NCBI GenBank assembly: GCA_012934845.2
Contig: WNNJ02000215.1
Coordinates: 83,232 to 147,231, forward strand
DNA from: Pomphorhynchus laevis
Taxonomy: Eukaryota; Acanthocephala; Palaeacanthocephala; Echinorhynchida; Pomphorhynchidae
Length of the DNA: 64,000 nt
Direction of reading: 5' to 3'
Under the pieces are notes generated by a model. It saw only the letters and a program-made list of their open reading frames with translations. It was not told the DNA's origin and did no database searches. This document shows positions 9,939 through 20,748 of the stretch, one piece after another (positions within the stretch are counted from its first letter, which is position 1; the number at the start of each line of letters is the position of its first letter). The position numbers and the translations under genes are program-made.

Positions 9939-10148
9939 TAACACCAATAAAATATATTCCGCCTTATGTATAAGGCCTTATTTAATCTTAAAAATCGTTA
10001 AATTACCAGTTTATATATTCGCATTTTGAAATTACATCTCGATATTAAAAGGTTTTGCTAATCAAATCGGCTAACTGAGTCTACGTATTTAATATAATTA
10101 TAAAATAAACAAAACATAATAATGCTAAATTGGTAATGCTAAATTGGT
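9939..10148 (+). other. Probable RpS3A 3' UTR plus AT-rich filler and dispersed repeat
   Basis: AATAAA appears 9 nt after the stop (9947-9952). A dispersed-repeat copy lies at about 10057-10100. A perfect tandem 14-mer 'aatgctaaattggt' occupies 10121-10148, right at the return to CR1 sequence. No clear poly(A) tract marks the cDNA 3' end. Confidence 0.55.
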
Positions 10149-10310
10149 ACTACTACCATCTTCGTACCGTCCAATCTCACTTCTCCCAACCCTCTCTAAA
10201 CTCCTTGAGCGTCTCGTTCTCATGCAAGTTAATACATATTTTTTTCCTCTAACTTGTTTCCTCCCTTCCAAGCCGCTTTTCGCTCTAATCACTCTACTGA
10301 AATTGCCTGT
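10149..10310 (+). repeat. Right copy of the 160-bp direct repeat flanking the RpS3A insert
   Basis: Matches 9440-9599. The differences (for example 'cttgagcg' against 'cttaagcg', 'catgcaag' against 'caagcaag') mean either two distinct template RNAs or later divergence. Confidence 0.85.
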
Positions 10311-11474
10311 CTTAAAGTTTATAATGACTTACTCATCACGCGCGATCATAAATTATGTAGTGTCATAGTTTCCCTTGATCTATCGTCTGCTTTTGACATC
10401 GTCGATCACTCGATTCTTCTCCATCGCCTTCGTCATGATTGTGATTTCTCTTTACCCACTGTATCATGTTTTTCTTCATATCTATCAAACCGTACATTTC
10501 GCGTCTATTCTAACTTTTCTCTCACCCATCTTTCATCCATCCTGACCGGTGTTCCACAAGGCTCCGTATTATGCCCTATGCTTTTCTCTCTTCTTCTCGG
10601 TGACTTGTCTTCGATTTCTCATAAATTTAACTTCCATGTTATGCAATATGCTGATGACATTCTTATCAATGATCATGTACCTGTTTATCGTATTCAAGAT
10701 CTTAGTGTTTCTGCTTCCGACTGTCTTGTCTCAATTTCCAATCATCTTTCTTCCCTTCGCCTTTCTCTAAATCCTGATAAATCTAAAATTATGTGGATCC
10801 TACCTCGACGCCTCGGCTTAGAACTTCCCTCCGTATCATTAAATTCTACAATTCTTCCTATCGTTGATAATCTGCTTTACCTAGGCTTCCATTTTGACAA
10901 CCGACTTTCACTTCAACCTTTCGTTAGAGATAAAGTACGCTCATCTACCTTGATACTCCGCAACCTCCGTCAAGTTCGTAGATTGTTCGATTTCCCTTCT
11001 TGTATGACTCTCATATCTTCTCTTCTTTTCTCATGACTTGATTTCTGTCTTAGTCTATTTTCCAACTCTCCTAAATTCACTCTTCGTTTACAACGCATCA
11101 TCAACGCTGTCGTCCGAGTTCTTCTCCGTCTTTCTCGTTTTGATCATACATCCTACCATCTTGTTTCTCTGGAGTGGCTCACCATTTATAGTCGTCTTCA
11201 AATTCGTCTTCTTATCATTGCTTTTCGCCTTATAACTTCTCATACCCCTTCATTTCTCAACCTTCCTTTTCTCGACAATTCTCGTACTGTGTATTGTGCT
11301 CTGCGTTCCCGTAATTCCCTTCTTTTACATGTCCCAATCTACTCTACCTCTTTTGGCTTCCGCTCCTTCGTTGTGGCTGCTCCTCTCCTGTGGAATCAAC
11401 TGCCTATTCATATCCGCCAATCAACATCTATGCCGTACTTCAAACGCCAAATCCAATTCTTTTTCAACAATTAA
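10149..11474 (+). pseudogene. CR1-like ORF2 (family B), RT core and C terminus
   Basis: Repeats the last 160 bp before the insert, then continues through the RT: 'VSLDLSSAFDIVDHS', 'GVPQGSVLCPMLF' and catalytic 'YADD' at 10647-10658, then 'SLNPDKSKIMW' and the terminal 'PLLWNQLPIHIRQS' block ending 'QIQFFFNN'. A 1-bp loss in the T run near 10240 and another frameshift near 11036 break the frame. The 3' UTR follows to about 11582. This is the 3' half of the chimeric B1 element. Confidence 0.85.
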
Positions 11475-11582
11475 CTAATTACCTGTGATCTTTGATGTTC
11501 TTTTTTTGTTTGTTAGTGGTCATGTAAGCGTGCATTTTGCACGCATTTGCCACGTTAAATAAATTATTGTATTATTATAAAA

Positions 11583-12582
11583 AATCGGTTAACATTATTT
11601 ATTTAAATACCGTGAACGATCATGATATGGCAAGTCAATCACAATAGTGTCACTTATTGTGCATATAAATGCAGTCCGCTACGCTTGTCGATTTTTCGAA
11701 TACGTTCTCGTTTTCAAGGTAGTATATTCTCTCAAAATGGAGAAAGTTGTATCTCAAGGGGTTACACAGTTACCCTTGATTAGTAGCGATAAATTGAACA
11801 ATCAGCAGCGTCTTGTTTAATGCGGGATAAACCGATTTAGAACAGTTACAAGCACCTCTCTAACAAAGGCCCAAACAATTTCTAAACCCATCGTAAATGG
11901 ATTTATACGAGCAACCAATGCTAAAAATTGGTTTACGGCTACAAATTAGTTTTGAAAGGACACACAAATAGTGTGGGTGTGGGAGGAAATTTTAAGCTAA
12001 TCAGCAGCTCGATGAATTGCAAACGATGATAACTAATGTTCAAATCGTAACAATAATTTTTTTATCGGGAATATCTGTTCTAATAAAAGCATATACCTCG
12101 AAAATTAAGCTATTATATACATAATCAGTGAAGTCAATCTCAGAATTATGGAAGTTAAAATCTAAACATAGTTCTGTTAGTCCAATTATATTCTACAGTC
12201 GAGAGAGATTAGGATTGTCATATTGCAATTATTTTCAAAACGTTGCTGCACTGTGAAGTGTGGTATAGTGTTTTATCATTGACAATGTTACTTGCCTCAT
12301 TTTTATCGAGAAAAAAACGACTTTTTAAGTAATCCGTGAGTGGCATTAGTCAACAAACAGCACTTAAAGGTATGATGATCAAAACTGTATTCGGATGACA
12401 CTTGAAGATCCAAATCATTATCAATATTTTTACTTAATAAGCAGATGCAACCATCATTTAAAAACATTGAGTCTGCTTGGATGTAATGCATCTACAATTT
12501 AAATTCCAGTATGTTCGGCACAAAAGCACCTAGCTCATTTGGATACAATTCATAAACGACAAATATGCACACAGGACAGATG
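11583..12582. other. Non-coding, nothing recognised
   Basis: About 1 kb of AT-rich sequence between CR1-like copies. Short frames occur but none shows a domain or recurs elsewhere. Confidence 0.4.
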
Positions 12583-12686
12583 ATTAAATTTAGTGGATTT
12601 GTGTAAACGGATAAAATATACAGGAGCGATATTATTGAAAAAGGATGGATTATCATCAGGAAAAATTTTTGCGAGTATAGACCTGA
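12583..12686 (-). pseudogene. Short CR1-like ORF1 fragment, family B
   Basis: On the plus strand it reads 'atttagtggatttgtgtaaacgg..tagacctga', matching the antisense of ORF1 as in B3 (about 21005-21105) and B2 (about 16737-16835). It ends abruptly at 12686, where a plus-strand family C element begins. Confidence 0.8.
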
Positions 12687-12702
12687 CACACGATCGACAC
12701 AC

Positions 12703-13652
12703 GACTGCAGTGTCTGGACAACAATCGCATGGGACAACAGTAAGTCTAGAGAAGACTTTCTATGTGGCTTTTGTGCCAAACTCATACGCGACCTCTCCCA
12801 TAAGAGCATATCAACCTCCAACGTGTGCACTCAAACCACCCCAGTCGTTTCTGTTTTTTTTTGTCAACCTACTGATCCCATCACCACATGCACTTCTAAT
12901 CCAATGTCTTCACTTCCCGACACCCCCCCCCAAATATTCCCTTCGGTCTACATTCTCAATAACCTACATCCCTCAATCAAAATCACATCGACCAACTTCT
13001 ACAATCCATCCACTGATAATCTTTCCTCACATCGCTCACCACCCTCTATATTATCCAAATCCTCATTGTCTTCCGCTGTCAAACCTACTTCCTTGATATC
13101 CTCAACTCCCAGCTCTCCTATCATGATCTCACCCACTCACGTTACTCGTCCTCCTTTACGGATACGCTTTCCTTCTCGCGATCGTTGCGTCATCGTCACT
13201 AATATCACTTCTCCCATCTCTTCATCTCCACAAGTACGTCTCGACCATGATGTTTCCGCATTCAGATCCATCCTCTCGTCTCTTGTTCCTGCGGATAAAC
13301 CATCATTTTTCAACAACATCTCTCCTGTCGCATATATCCGACTAAACAAATCTTCAAAATCTAATCCTTCTAAGCCCCCTCTCCTAAAAATTGTTTTCAA
13401 GCATCGCTCTCACGCGTCCTCTGTCATCTCCCAACGATTCAAACTAATGTCCTCTTCATCCATTCGTATTATCCTCGATCGCACCCCTTCCGAAATCGCT
13501 CAACTCTCATCTGCCGCATCGAAAAACGCCGTCGCGAGGAAAACAGCAAAACATCACTCTCTATCCGAAACATAGACGGAAATTTTCAAGTTGTCCACAC
13601 CCGTCCCAAAATTCGATGCCCCTCCATCTCCCCTATGTGTCTTCTCCACTAG
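12703..13652 (+). pseudogene. CR1-like ORF1 (family C), partial
   Basis: Opens inside the PHD-like cluster ('DCSVWTTIAWDN..FLCGFCAKL') and runs through a serine/proline-rich region containing the conserved 'NNLHPSIKI' motif to 'RFPSRDRCVIV' and 'VRLDHDVSAFRSIL', both also found in family B. A frameshift puts a stop at 13573-13575. In the corrected frame the natural stop would be at 13650-13652, overlapping ORF2 by about 37 nt as in family B. The N terminus is missing. Confidence 0.8.
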
Positions 13653-16509
13653 ACTCTTTCGCCACCACCCACGGTTTCGCCTCGGCCTCCTCAACAATAG
13701 ATCTATTCTCAATAAATCCGATGTTATCGTAAACCTATTAACCAAGCAATCCATCGATCTCTTCTGCCTTACCGAATCCTGGCACTCAGATTCCGACGAC
13801 CTTTCCATTCGCCGTCTGCTCTCTGCCGGTTGCTCCCTAAGTTAATCCGCCCGCCCCATCAGCTTATACCGTTCTAAATTCTCTAAGTATTGCTGCATCG
13901 TCGCATTCACGCGTCACCCCGCGTCTCTTCGCAAAATCGATCCCCCTTTCACTCATTGCTCTTTTGAATTGCTCACTTGTCGTTATTATAACCCGATCAC
14001 TCTAGATCTCGCCATTGTATACCGTCCTGGTTCATCAGCTCCTACATCCTTATTTTTTACCGAACTCGCTGACCTCCTTTCTCATTGTTCTTTGTCGTCA
14101 ATTCCTTCACTCGTTCTAGGCGACTTCATCATCCGCCTAGATCGACCCTTTGTCAGGGATTTAATCCGTTTCATAAACATTCTATCCAACTACACTTGCA
14201 AAATAATATCCACTGCCCCCACACATATCCTTGGTGGGGCATCAGACATCATCGCCGTCCCTGATCATTTTGCTGCATACACCTCACTGTCCATCTCTGA
14301 TCCTGGTCTATCCGATCACATTCTCGTCAACCTCAATCTCACTCACAACCACAAACCTGCTCACACACCTACAATCCTACGTCTCCCTTGGAGAAATCTT
14401 GACCTCTCCCTTCTCCGCTCTGCCTTACTCAAATCGTCTCTATCCTATCCCACAATAACATATTCATCTCCTCACGATCTCGCCTTTCTTTTCGACTCTG
14501 AACTCACATCCACTCTCGATCTTCTCTTGCCCTTCAAGTCTCACCTACACCGTCGCTTGCACCGTGCCCCATGGTTTGACATCCAATGCCTACTCTCAAA
14601 GCGTCGACTCCGCCATGCTTTTGAGAGTCTATCACCGCTCTCTCAGACGTGATTTCCGCTCGATCACTCCGTCTTTCCGTGATTCCTATCTTGCTCTTCG
14701 CCGGTCTCATCTCAACCTACTACGTACCAAATGCAACTCCTTCTGGCAGCAAAAAATCATCACTTCATTCAACTCTAAGACTCTCTAGTAATACTTTTAA
14801 CTCAATCCTGACTCGTTCCTCTTCGCCGTGCAACATCAATGCCCATGATTATTCGTAATTTCTCCAGACTAAAGTATCCACGTTGCTCTCTCACACCCCG
14901 GTCTCCATCCTATCCCACTCTGCCTCGCCTAGCCTCATCCTTCCGGAACTCTTTCATCTTCTCCCTGTCTCACCTACAGAAGTATCATCTGTCCTCATGT
15001 CCTTGCCCAACAAAACCTCACCTGCCGATCCCCTGCCTACTCACATATTAAAATCTATATGCTCATCTATATCTCCGTATCTCACAACCTTGTTTAACTC
15101 GTCCATCCGCAGTTGTATCTTCCCTTCACACTGGAAATCCGCAAATGTACGTCCACTCATTAAAAAACAATCGCTCGACCCCTCCCTTCCTTCTAGCTAT
15201 CGCCCCATTTCACTACTCCCTACTCTCTCTAAGCTCTTAGAACGCCTCATCATAACACATATCAACGCTTATCTCTCGTCATTTAATCTGTACCATCCTT
15301 TCCAATCTTTTCCCGCTCTAATCACTCCACAAAAATCGCCTACATGAAAGTTTACAACAACTAACTCATTTCTCGAGATAAGGCTCTATATAGTGTTCAC
15401 ATATCCCTCGACCTCTCCTCGGCCTTCGACATTGTCGATCACTCCGTCTTCCTTTATCACGTTCGTTATGATTATGGCTTTTATTCTTCTTCCGTAGCAT
15501 GGTTTGCCTCATATCTATACGATCGTTCCTTTCGCATCTGTTTTAATTCATCATCCTCCCTTCGATCCCTATTTTTCGCTGGGTCCCACAAGGTTCAGTT
15601 CTAAGTCTCCTGCTTTTCTCTCTTCTGCTTGGCGATCTCTCTCCGTTTATCAAACCTTTCTGCTTTAACGTCATGCAATACGACGATGACATCCTCATCT
15701 ATGTTCATGCACCCCGCACATCGCATACACGATATCATCATTTCTGTCTCCAACTGTCTTTCTTCTAACAACAAACGGCTCTCCAATCTCCATCTCGTTC
15801 TAAACCCCGACAAGTCTAAAATAATGTGGATTCACCCCGTAAACGAAACATATCTCATCCCACTGTATCTTTTGCCTCGTCGATCATCCCCATAGTACAC
15901 AATCTCACCTTCTTAGCCTTCCATTTCGATGATCACCTTTCCCTTAAGCACTTCGTCCGTGACAAAGTCCATTCGCCGATCTTAATTCTGCGTGACATCC
16001 GCAGTATCCGACCCCTTATTGACTTCCGTTCTTGTATGTCTCTTCTTTCATCGCTTCCTTTTCCTAAAATCGATTACTGCCTTAGCCTTTTCGCCAATTC
16101 TCCAAAATCCATAATCCTACCTCTACAACGAATAATCAACTCCGTTGTTCGAGTGCTCTCGTCTCCATCGCTTCGACCACATACCCACATATTATGCGCA
16201 ACTCTCCTGGCCATCATTCATATCTGCATCAAACTCAGGCTTCTTATTGTAACTTTTCGTCTCATCGCTGTCGGCTCCCCATCGTACATCAACCTTTCTT
16301 TCTTAGAAGACACTCGCCCCTCCTCGCTATTGCTGCGTTCCCATCATACCCTCTTACTCCACGTTCCCAATTACTCCAACAACTACGGTCTCCGATCCTT
16401 CCTCGTCGCCGCCTCACTCGCCTGGAATCAACTCCCTCTCGACGTCCGCCGCGCTCCCTCCTTTATCACATTCAAACACCTTCTCCGTTCACACCTTCTC
16501 GACACATGA
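13616..16509 (+). pseudogene. CR1-like ORF2 (family C), many frameshifts
   Basis: Endonuclease pieces ('LLNNRSILNKSD', 'LFCLTESWHSDS', 'IVYRPGSSAPTSLFF', 'GLSDHILV') and RT pieces ('SSYRPISLLPTLSKLLERL', 'ISLDLSSAFDIVDHS', 'LNPDKSKIMW') are spread over all three plus frames. The catalytic box reads YDDD instead of YADD near 15675, with Ala changed to Asp. The C-terminal block 'ASLAWNQLPLDVRRAPS' ends '..RSHLLDT'. This is a dead copy. Confidence 0.85.
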
Positions 16510-16585
16510 TTTACATTTTTGTTTGTTGTGTTCATGTAAGCGTACGTCGGCACACATTTGCCACGTTAAAATAAATCTTTTTTAA

Positions 16586-18000
16586 AATTAAGCTGGGCAA
16601 TATCAGAAGGGGATCGGTCAGGAAAGATACGACAAGTAGACGAAATGGTAAGATGATTAAAACGTTGGGACAGTACCAAGGATGCATGTGAACTATGTTG
16701 GAAAACGATTTCTAGGAATGAATGGCTGAGATGATTGGATTTAGTGGATTTGTTTAAACGGATAAAAGATACAGGGCGATATTATTTAAAAGTTATGTAT
16801 CACCTCAGGAAGAATGGTTGAGAAAATAGACCTGAAAGCAGACAAATCTTCATCGAGGCGACATTGAGGAGAAGCAGATTCGGGAAGCTTTAAGTTAGAT
16901 ATGATAATGCATCGTTCGCGGGAAGGAAAACGATTACCTGGAAGTGGTGGACGGACACACCTGGTAGGATTAGAGGCAGAAGAGCAGGTAAATGTGGAAT
17001 GACAGGGGTGCTAAGTGAAGAATTAAGATAGTTTGAGCATGTGTGACATGAGTGAATTGTTGAATCGGTTGATCGGAGATGTTACTGAAGATGATTTTGA
17101 CAGAAGGGTGTAAATTATTGAGAAGTGATACGGTGGAGGTAGAGTAAGGAGTACGTGAAGAGAAGAAAGAGGTATGATATTTATTTTGATGTTGGTAGGA
17201 ATTGGAAAAATGAGGTACGAGATGAAGGCCTTTACTGTTTGCATTGTTAGGAAGATGAAGTATAAGGGAAGTTTTATCCGTAGTAATACGAGGAGTGTGT
17301 GTGAGAGAAGTTTCAAGAACGGGTTTCATAGATGGCGAAGTAGTTAGTAAGCAAACGGATGACGCCGATAGCTTGGAAGATATTTTGTCGTTTGTTGACG
17401 GTTTATGTATAACAGCGGTCTGAGTCGACTGAGAGACATCATTCATGTAATTTATTGAGCACAACTCTGTTTTGTTAGCCTCCAGAACGTCTCCACCGTA
17501 TGAGTTGTCATGCTTCATTAGTTTACCTACGAGGACAGCACAACAGAAGTCGCAGAGGAAATTCCGTCCTGAAACGTTGTCCTCGTCAGTGAAAGGATTC
17601 AGAACGTGAGTTCAAACATTGCAGTCTTTGTTGTCGCATCCAATTTGCTTTTCGATGTAAGTTTCCTTGACGGACTTGAGTTGCTGGCAGACATTTTTAG
17701 TTAGCTTTCTCTTTGCCATAATAAGATGTCAGTGAAAATTGAAAATGCGTTTTCGTTGTCGTTAAAACTCGTTGTAGGTTTGTATAAGCTCGTTGTAGGT
17801 CTGTGATACAATTTATATTTTGTATGCATTTATATCAGGAAAGTTTTTGTCCAGTGACTCAATCCGCGCGCGTAGTGAGCGGAACTCACAGGAAAAATTG
17901 CAAGTAGTTAGTTATTATCAAGAATGTTTAAACTCCGTTAGTCTGCAAGTCGTTAGTTGTATGTTATTTATATTGTATGTAGTTATAATCAAGAAAGTTT
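16586..18000 (-). pseudogene. CR1-like copy B2: ORF1 and 5' UTR only
   Basis: Minus-strand family B. ORF1 starts at about 17718 ('MAKRKLTKN') and keeps the PHD-like cluster, with a Trp codon changed to TGA. It continues to the 'DIAQL' region, where it is cut at the C1 3' end. It has TGC where B1 has the premature TGA. Only one copy of the 'NNLHPSVKI' peptide repeat is present. 5' UTR sequence shared with B1 extends to about 17965. ORF2 is absent, so this is a 3'-truncated LINE, an unusual state. Confidence 0.8.
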
Positions 18001-18929
18001 AAATTTGAATGAGGAAAATGTTGGAAAGTATAAGGCACAGAAGTGTTACGAAAGGTTATAGAAAAATTATCCGTTGATAGCATAGAGTTAATTATATATA
18101 CATCTCGTTACTTACTTTTTTGATCAATATGCCTTTAAATATTGTCACCAAAGTGTCTGAGGCATGCAAAAACGAAGATGTTTGCATTCAGTGGATTAAA
18201 GATATTGGTGAATATGGCGCTTCCCTGAAAAGGAAACAAAATGTGAAGTGCATTTAAATGTGCACGGTTTCCGGTGTCCTGAAGATAGAAACAAAGAAAA
18301 CCAACATTTTATTACGGCATTCAAGGGCACTTTGTTTTAAAATTTATCGTATTGAATTGGTTTTGAAGTGAATACGACTCAAAATGAGTGTAGTCTGTCT
18401 GCTGATAACACAACGTTATCCTCTGCTACGGTCGCCAATGGCGGAATTACAGCCGCGAGGTCATGTTAGAAATGGTTTTCAAAAAGCAAGATAAATCGCT
18501 AATCGGTGGGAATCAAGTGATAATTCAGATGGACAAGCTAAAATCGGAAAAAGAAAATGAGATCAAGGTCGTAAAGCGAAAGGAACGTAGATTTTGGGTA
18601 TGATTAATGAGGATGAAAATCTCAGATACATAATTATGTTTCTATCTTTATTATTTATTATAAAAGCTCGAGATATGCATGAATAATCGCTGTAATGCTG
18701 TCACTCTAAGCCCTAAATCAGAAAACATTTTAAACCTGGTAATGCTTAATTATATATAACAAAAGCAATGATTAATGTAACTTATTTATTAAGGTAGTAT
18801 CATACACAGCGATTGCTGAAAGGTTATATTTTTATAGGTTACAAGTTACTAGCCGCAAATGGCTGTTTCAACTGTTCACAAATTTTGTTTTCAAAACATT
18901 AAATATCAAAATAGATCAACGCATCCAAA
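18001..18929. other. Mostly unassigned sequence
   Basis: A plus-strand frame from 18130 ('MPLNIVTKVSEACKNEDVC..') and short frames after it are broken by stops. I cannot assign them. The remainder is AT-rich and featureless. Confidence 0.35.
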
Positions 18930-19471
18930 CCGGAATTGACAATCCACTTCTACATCAGCTTTTTGAAGTGGCGATAGCTAGCAGTACTAGAAACTTCCTC
19001 ATGTAACAAATTCCAAATATTCAATGAGCGGTGGGAAAGCCTACTCACACTCCTGACTTTACTGTGGGCGAATTTAAATAGCGCTAGAGAGTGACCTCTT
19101 CTACTCGAATTACGTAATTGTATACAAGATGATGAGAAACCTTCCGTTCCATAAACTAAGAGCCACATCGCTGCGAGGTCTAAATATAGTAGAATTTGAG
19201 CCCTTGAAAACAGTTTCAAACAAGCTAGACGCTCAGTGTAAGAATAATGTGAGTCAATACAAAGTTTGTTTCCTCTACGCAGGATATACTCAATTTTCGT
19301 TATTTCAGCTTTGGTGGATGGGGAAGTTGTTGTGAGCAGTATTCCACGTGCGGGAGGACTAAGGCGCAATATAGATGCTTGAATAGTTTCGGCTTAAGCT
19401 TAGCAAATGTGTTCATTATACAATACATAGACTTCATTGCTTTACCATGGATATAATTGGTATTCGGTAAA
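18930..19471 (-). pseudogene. LINE reverse-transcriptase C-terminal fragment (family D)
   Basis: Minus-strand frames read the terminal part of a CR1-type ORF2: 'LYCALVLPHVEYCSQ', then 'ITKIEYILRRGNKLC', 'RRGHSLALFKFAHSKVRSVS' and 'LNIWNLLHEEVSSTASYRHFKK', matching the post-RT 'R..RGH..WN.LP' block of such elements. It differs from families B and C. It is fused in the same orientation to B3 at about 19472. Stops and shifts break the frame. Confidence 0.75.
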
Positions 19472-20748
19472 GCAAATTAGATAGCTTAGTTTGTAGATAA
19501 GAAGAAAAATCATCAGGATTTAAATTACAAGAAGTAGATGATCGTGAAAGAATAGAGTTTAAGATTTTCCAATGAGATTTAGAGTTGGAAGATGACTCGA
19601 GTTGATTTCGCCAAAAGATAGTACGTTTAGTACGTATAAGAATGAGATATGAACGGCGTTGAGAAAAGTACGAATCACAAAGATTTGGAGTGAGTGAGTT
19701 GGGAGAACGTTTAAGAAAGCGTTTATAAATACGAAAAGAGTAACGGAGTCGACGCTTAGAAAGACTACATTCAGAATCGAACACGGAAGCATGGCGCAAG
19801 CGCTGGGAACGTCGAAGTCGACTAGGCAGAAGGTTATTGAGGATCGACGTAAGTTCAGAATCAAACAGAATGCAGAGATTATCGGGAGAGAGATAGTTAA
19901 GAGGAAGTAAAAAGAGTGAAGAATTGAGTAAGGCTGTGCAGAGAATAGGGATATCGAGAAGCTTCCAGGGTCGACTTGGTGTAGATAATGGTAAAGGCGG
20001 AGAAGGAGGATGGGGACGAGTAAGAGTAAGAGTGACAAGGAAATGATCGGACAAACCAGGATCATTAATTGACAAGGAGGTATAGTCATTGAAGCAGTTA
20101 GGAACAGCAATGATGTCGAGAGCACCGCCGAGAATATGAGTTGGGCTTGTTGAAAGTAATTTATAGTTAAAATCAGAAAAAAGATTAGTTAAAGTGATAG
20201 AGTCAGAGTCAGCCGGGCGATCAAGACGAATATTAAAGTCACCGAGAACAAAAGAAGGAGTACAAGACAATAAACAGTGAAGACATTAGATCTGCAAGGT
20301 CGTTAAAGAAGATACGTGATGGGGCAACTGAACCTGGACGGTATACAATCACAAGTTCCAGAGGGAAAGGCGTTGATAATCTGCATATGAGTAATTCGAA
20401 CGAAGTGTAACGGATGTTAACGTTGATTTTACGTAAAGACATTGGGTGACGAGCAATGACAACAATACCGCCATGGTTAGAAGCAGTAGATGTATGAGAG
20501 GCAATTTAACGAGCTGATTCAACTAGAGAACAACCAGAGCGACATAGACGACGAATAGCAAGATCGTCGGAGTCACAATGCCAGGATTCGGTAATGCAGA
20601 GAATATCGATAGATAATTGATCGAAGATATCGAGAAGCATATCAGCTTTATGAAGAATGGAGCGAGTGTTGAATAGACTAAGACGAAAAGTATGCTTAGG
20701 AGCGAGATTGACTAGCGAAGAAGACAAGGGGGAGAGATGGGACGCCAT
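19434..20748 (-). pseudogene. CR1-like ORF2 (B3), endonuclease region, chimeric 3' end
   Basis: Starts 'MASHLSPLSSS', overlapping the end of ORF1. Endonuclease motifs include 'LFNTRSILHK', 'CITESWHCDSDD', 'FVLGDFNIRLDR', 'THILGGALDIIAVP' and 'GLSDHFLVTL'. A stop near 20506 and a shift near 20250 interrupt it. The frame runs through the linker ('SSYLQTKLSNLL') and then, at 19472, into unrelated LINE sequence. Confidence 0.8.

Larger units (their letters stand above)
6330..11582 (+). mobile_element. CR1-like non-LTR element B1, interrupted by RpS3A cDNA
   Basis: A near full-length family B element: a 5' UTR with short GACAACCATC-type repeats (6350-6440), ORF1 with a PHD-like cysteine cluster, ORF2 with endonuclease and RT, and a 3' UTR ending in 'gcatttgccacgttaaataaatt'. 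The PHD-like ORF1 domain, the 'LFNTRSI' endonuclease start and the C-terminal 'PLLWNQLP..IR' motif point to the CR1/L2/Rex1 group. A 5' UTR stretch (6440-6520) recurs in reverse at 17905-17965 with copy B2. ORF1 has a stop, ORF2 has several indels, and a foreign insert splits it at 9600-10148. The exact 5' end is not fixed. Confidence 0.85.
12687..16585 (+). mobile_element. CR1-like element C1, 5'-truncated and decayed
   Basis: Second CR1-like family. It has ORF1 with a PHD-like end, then ORF2, then a 3' UTR with 'catgtaagcgtacgtcggcacacatttgccacgtt', related to the B1 tail. The 5' end is cut at the junction with the antisense family B fragment. Many frameshifts break ORF2. The 3' end abuts antisense B2 sequence at 16586. 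Confidence 0.85.

Noticed and set aside
12492-12830. 112-codon minus frame
   Set aside because: It crosses the joint between the antisense family B fragment and plus-strand C1 ORF1 and is an antisense shadow of the zinc region.
18120-18380. THAP-type or zinc-finger transposase remnant
   Set aside because: Short frames suggest a 'C..PED..K' pattern, but too little is conserved to support a family.
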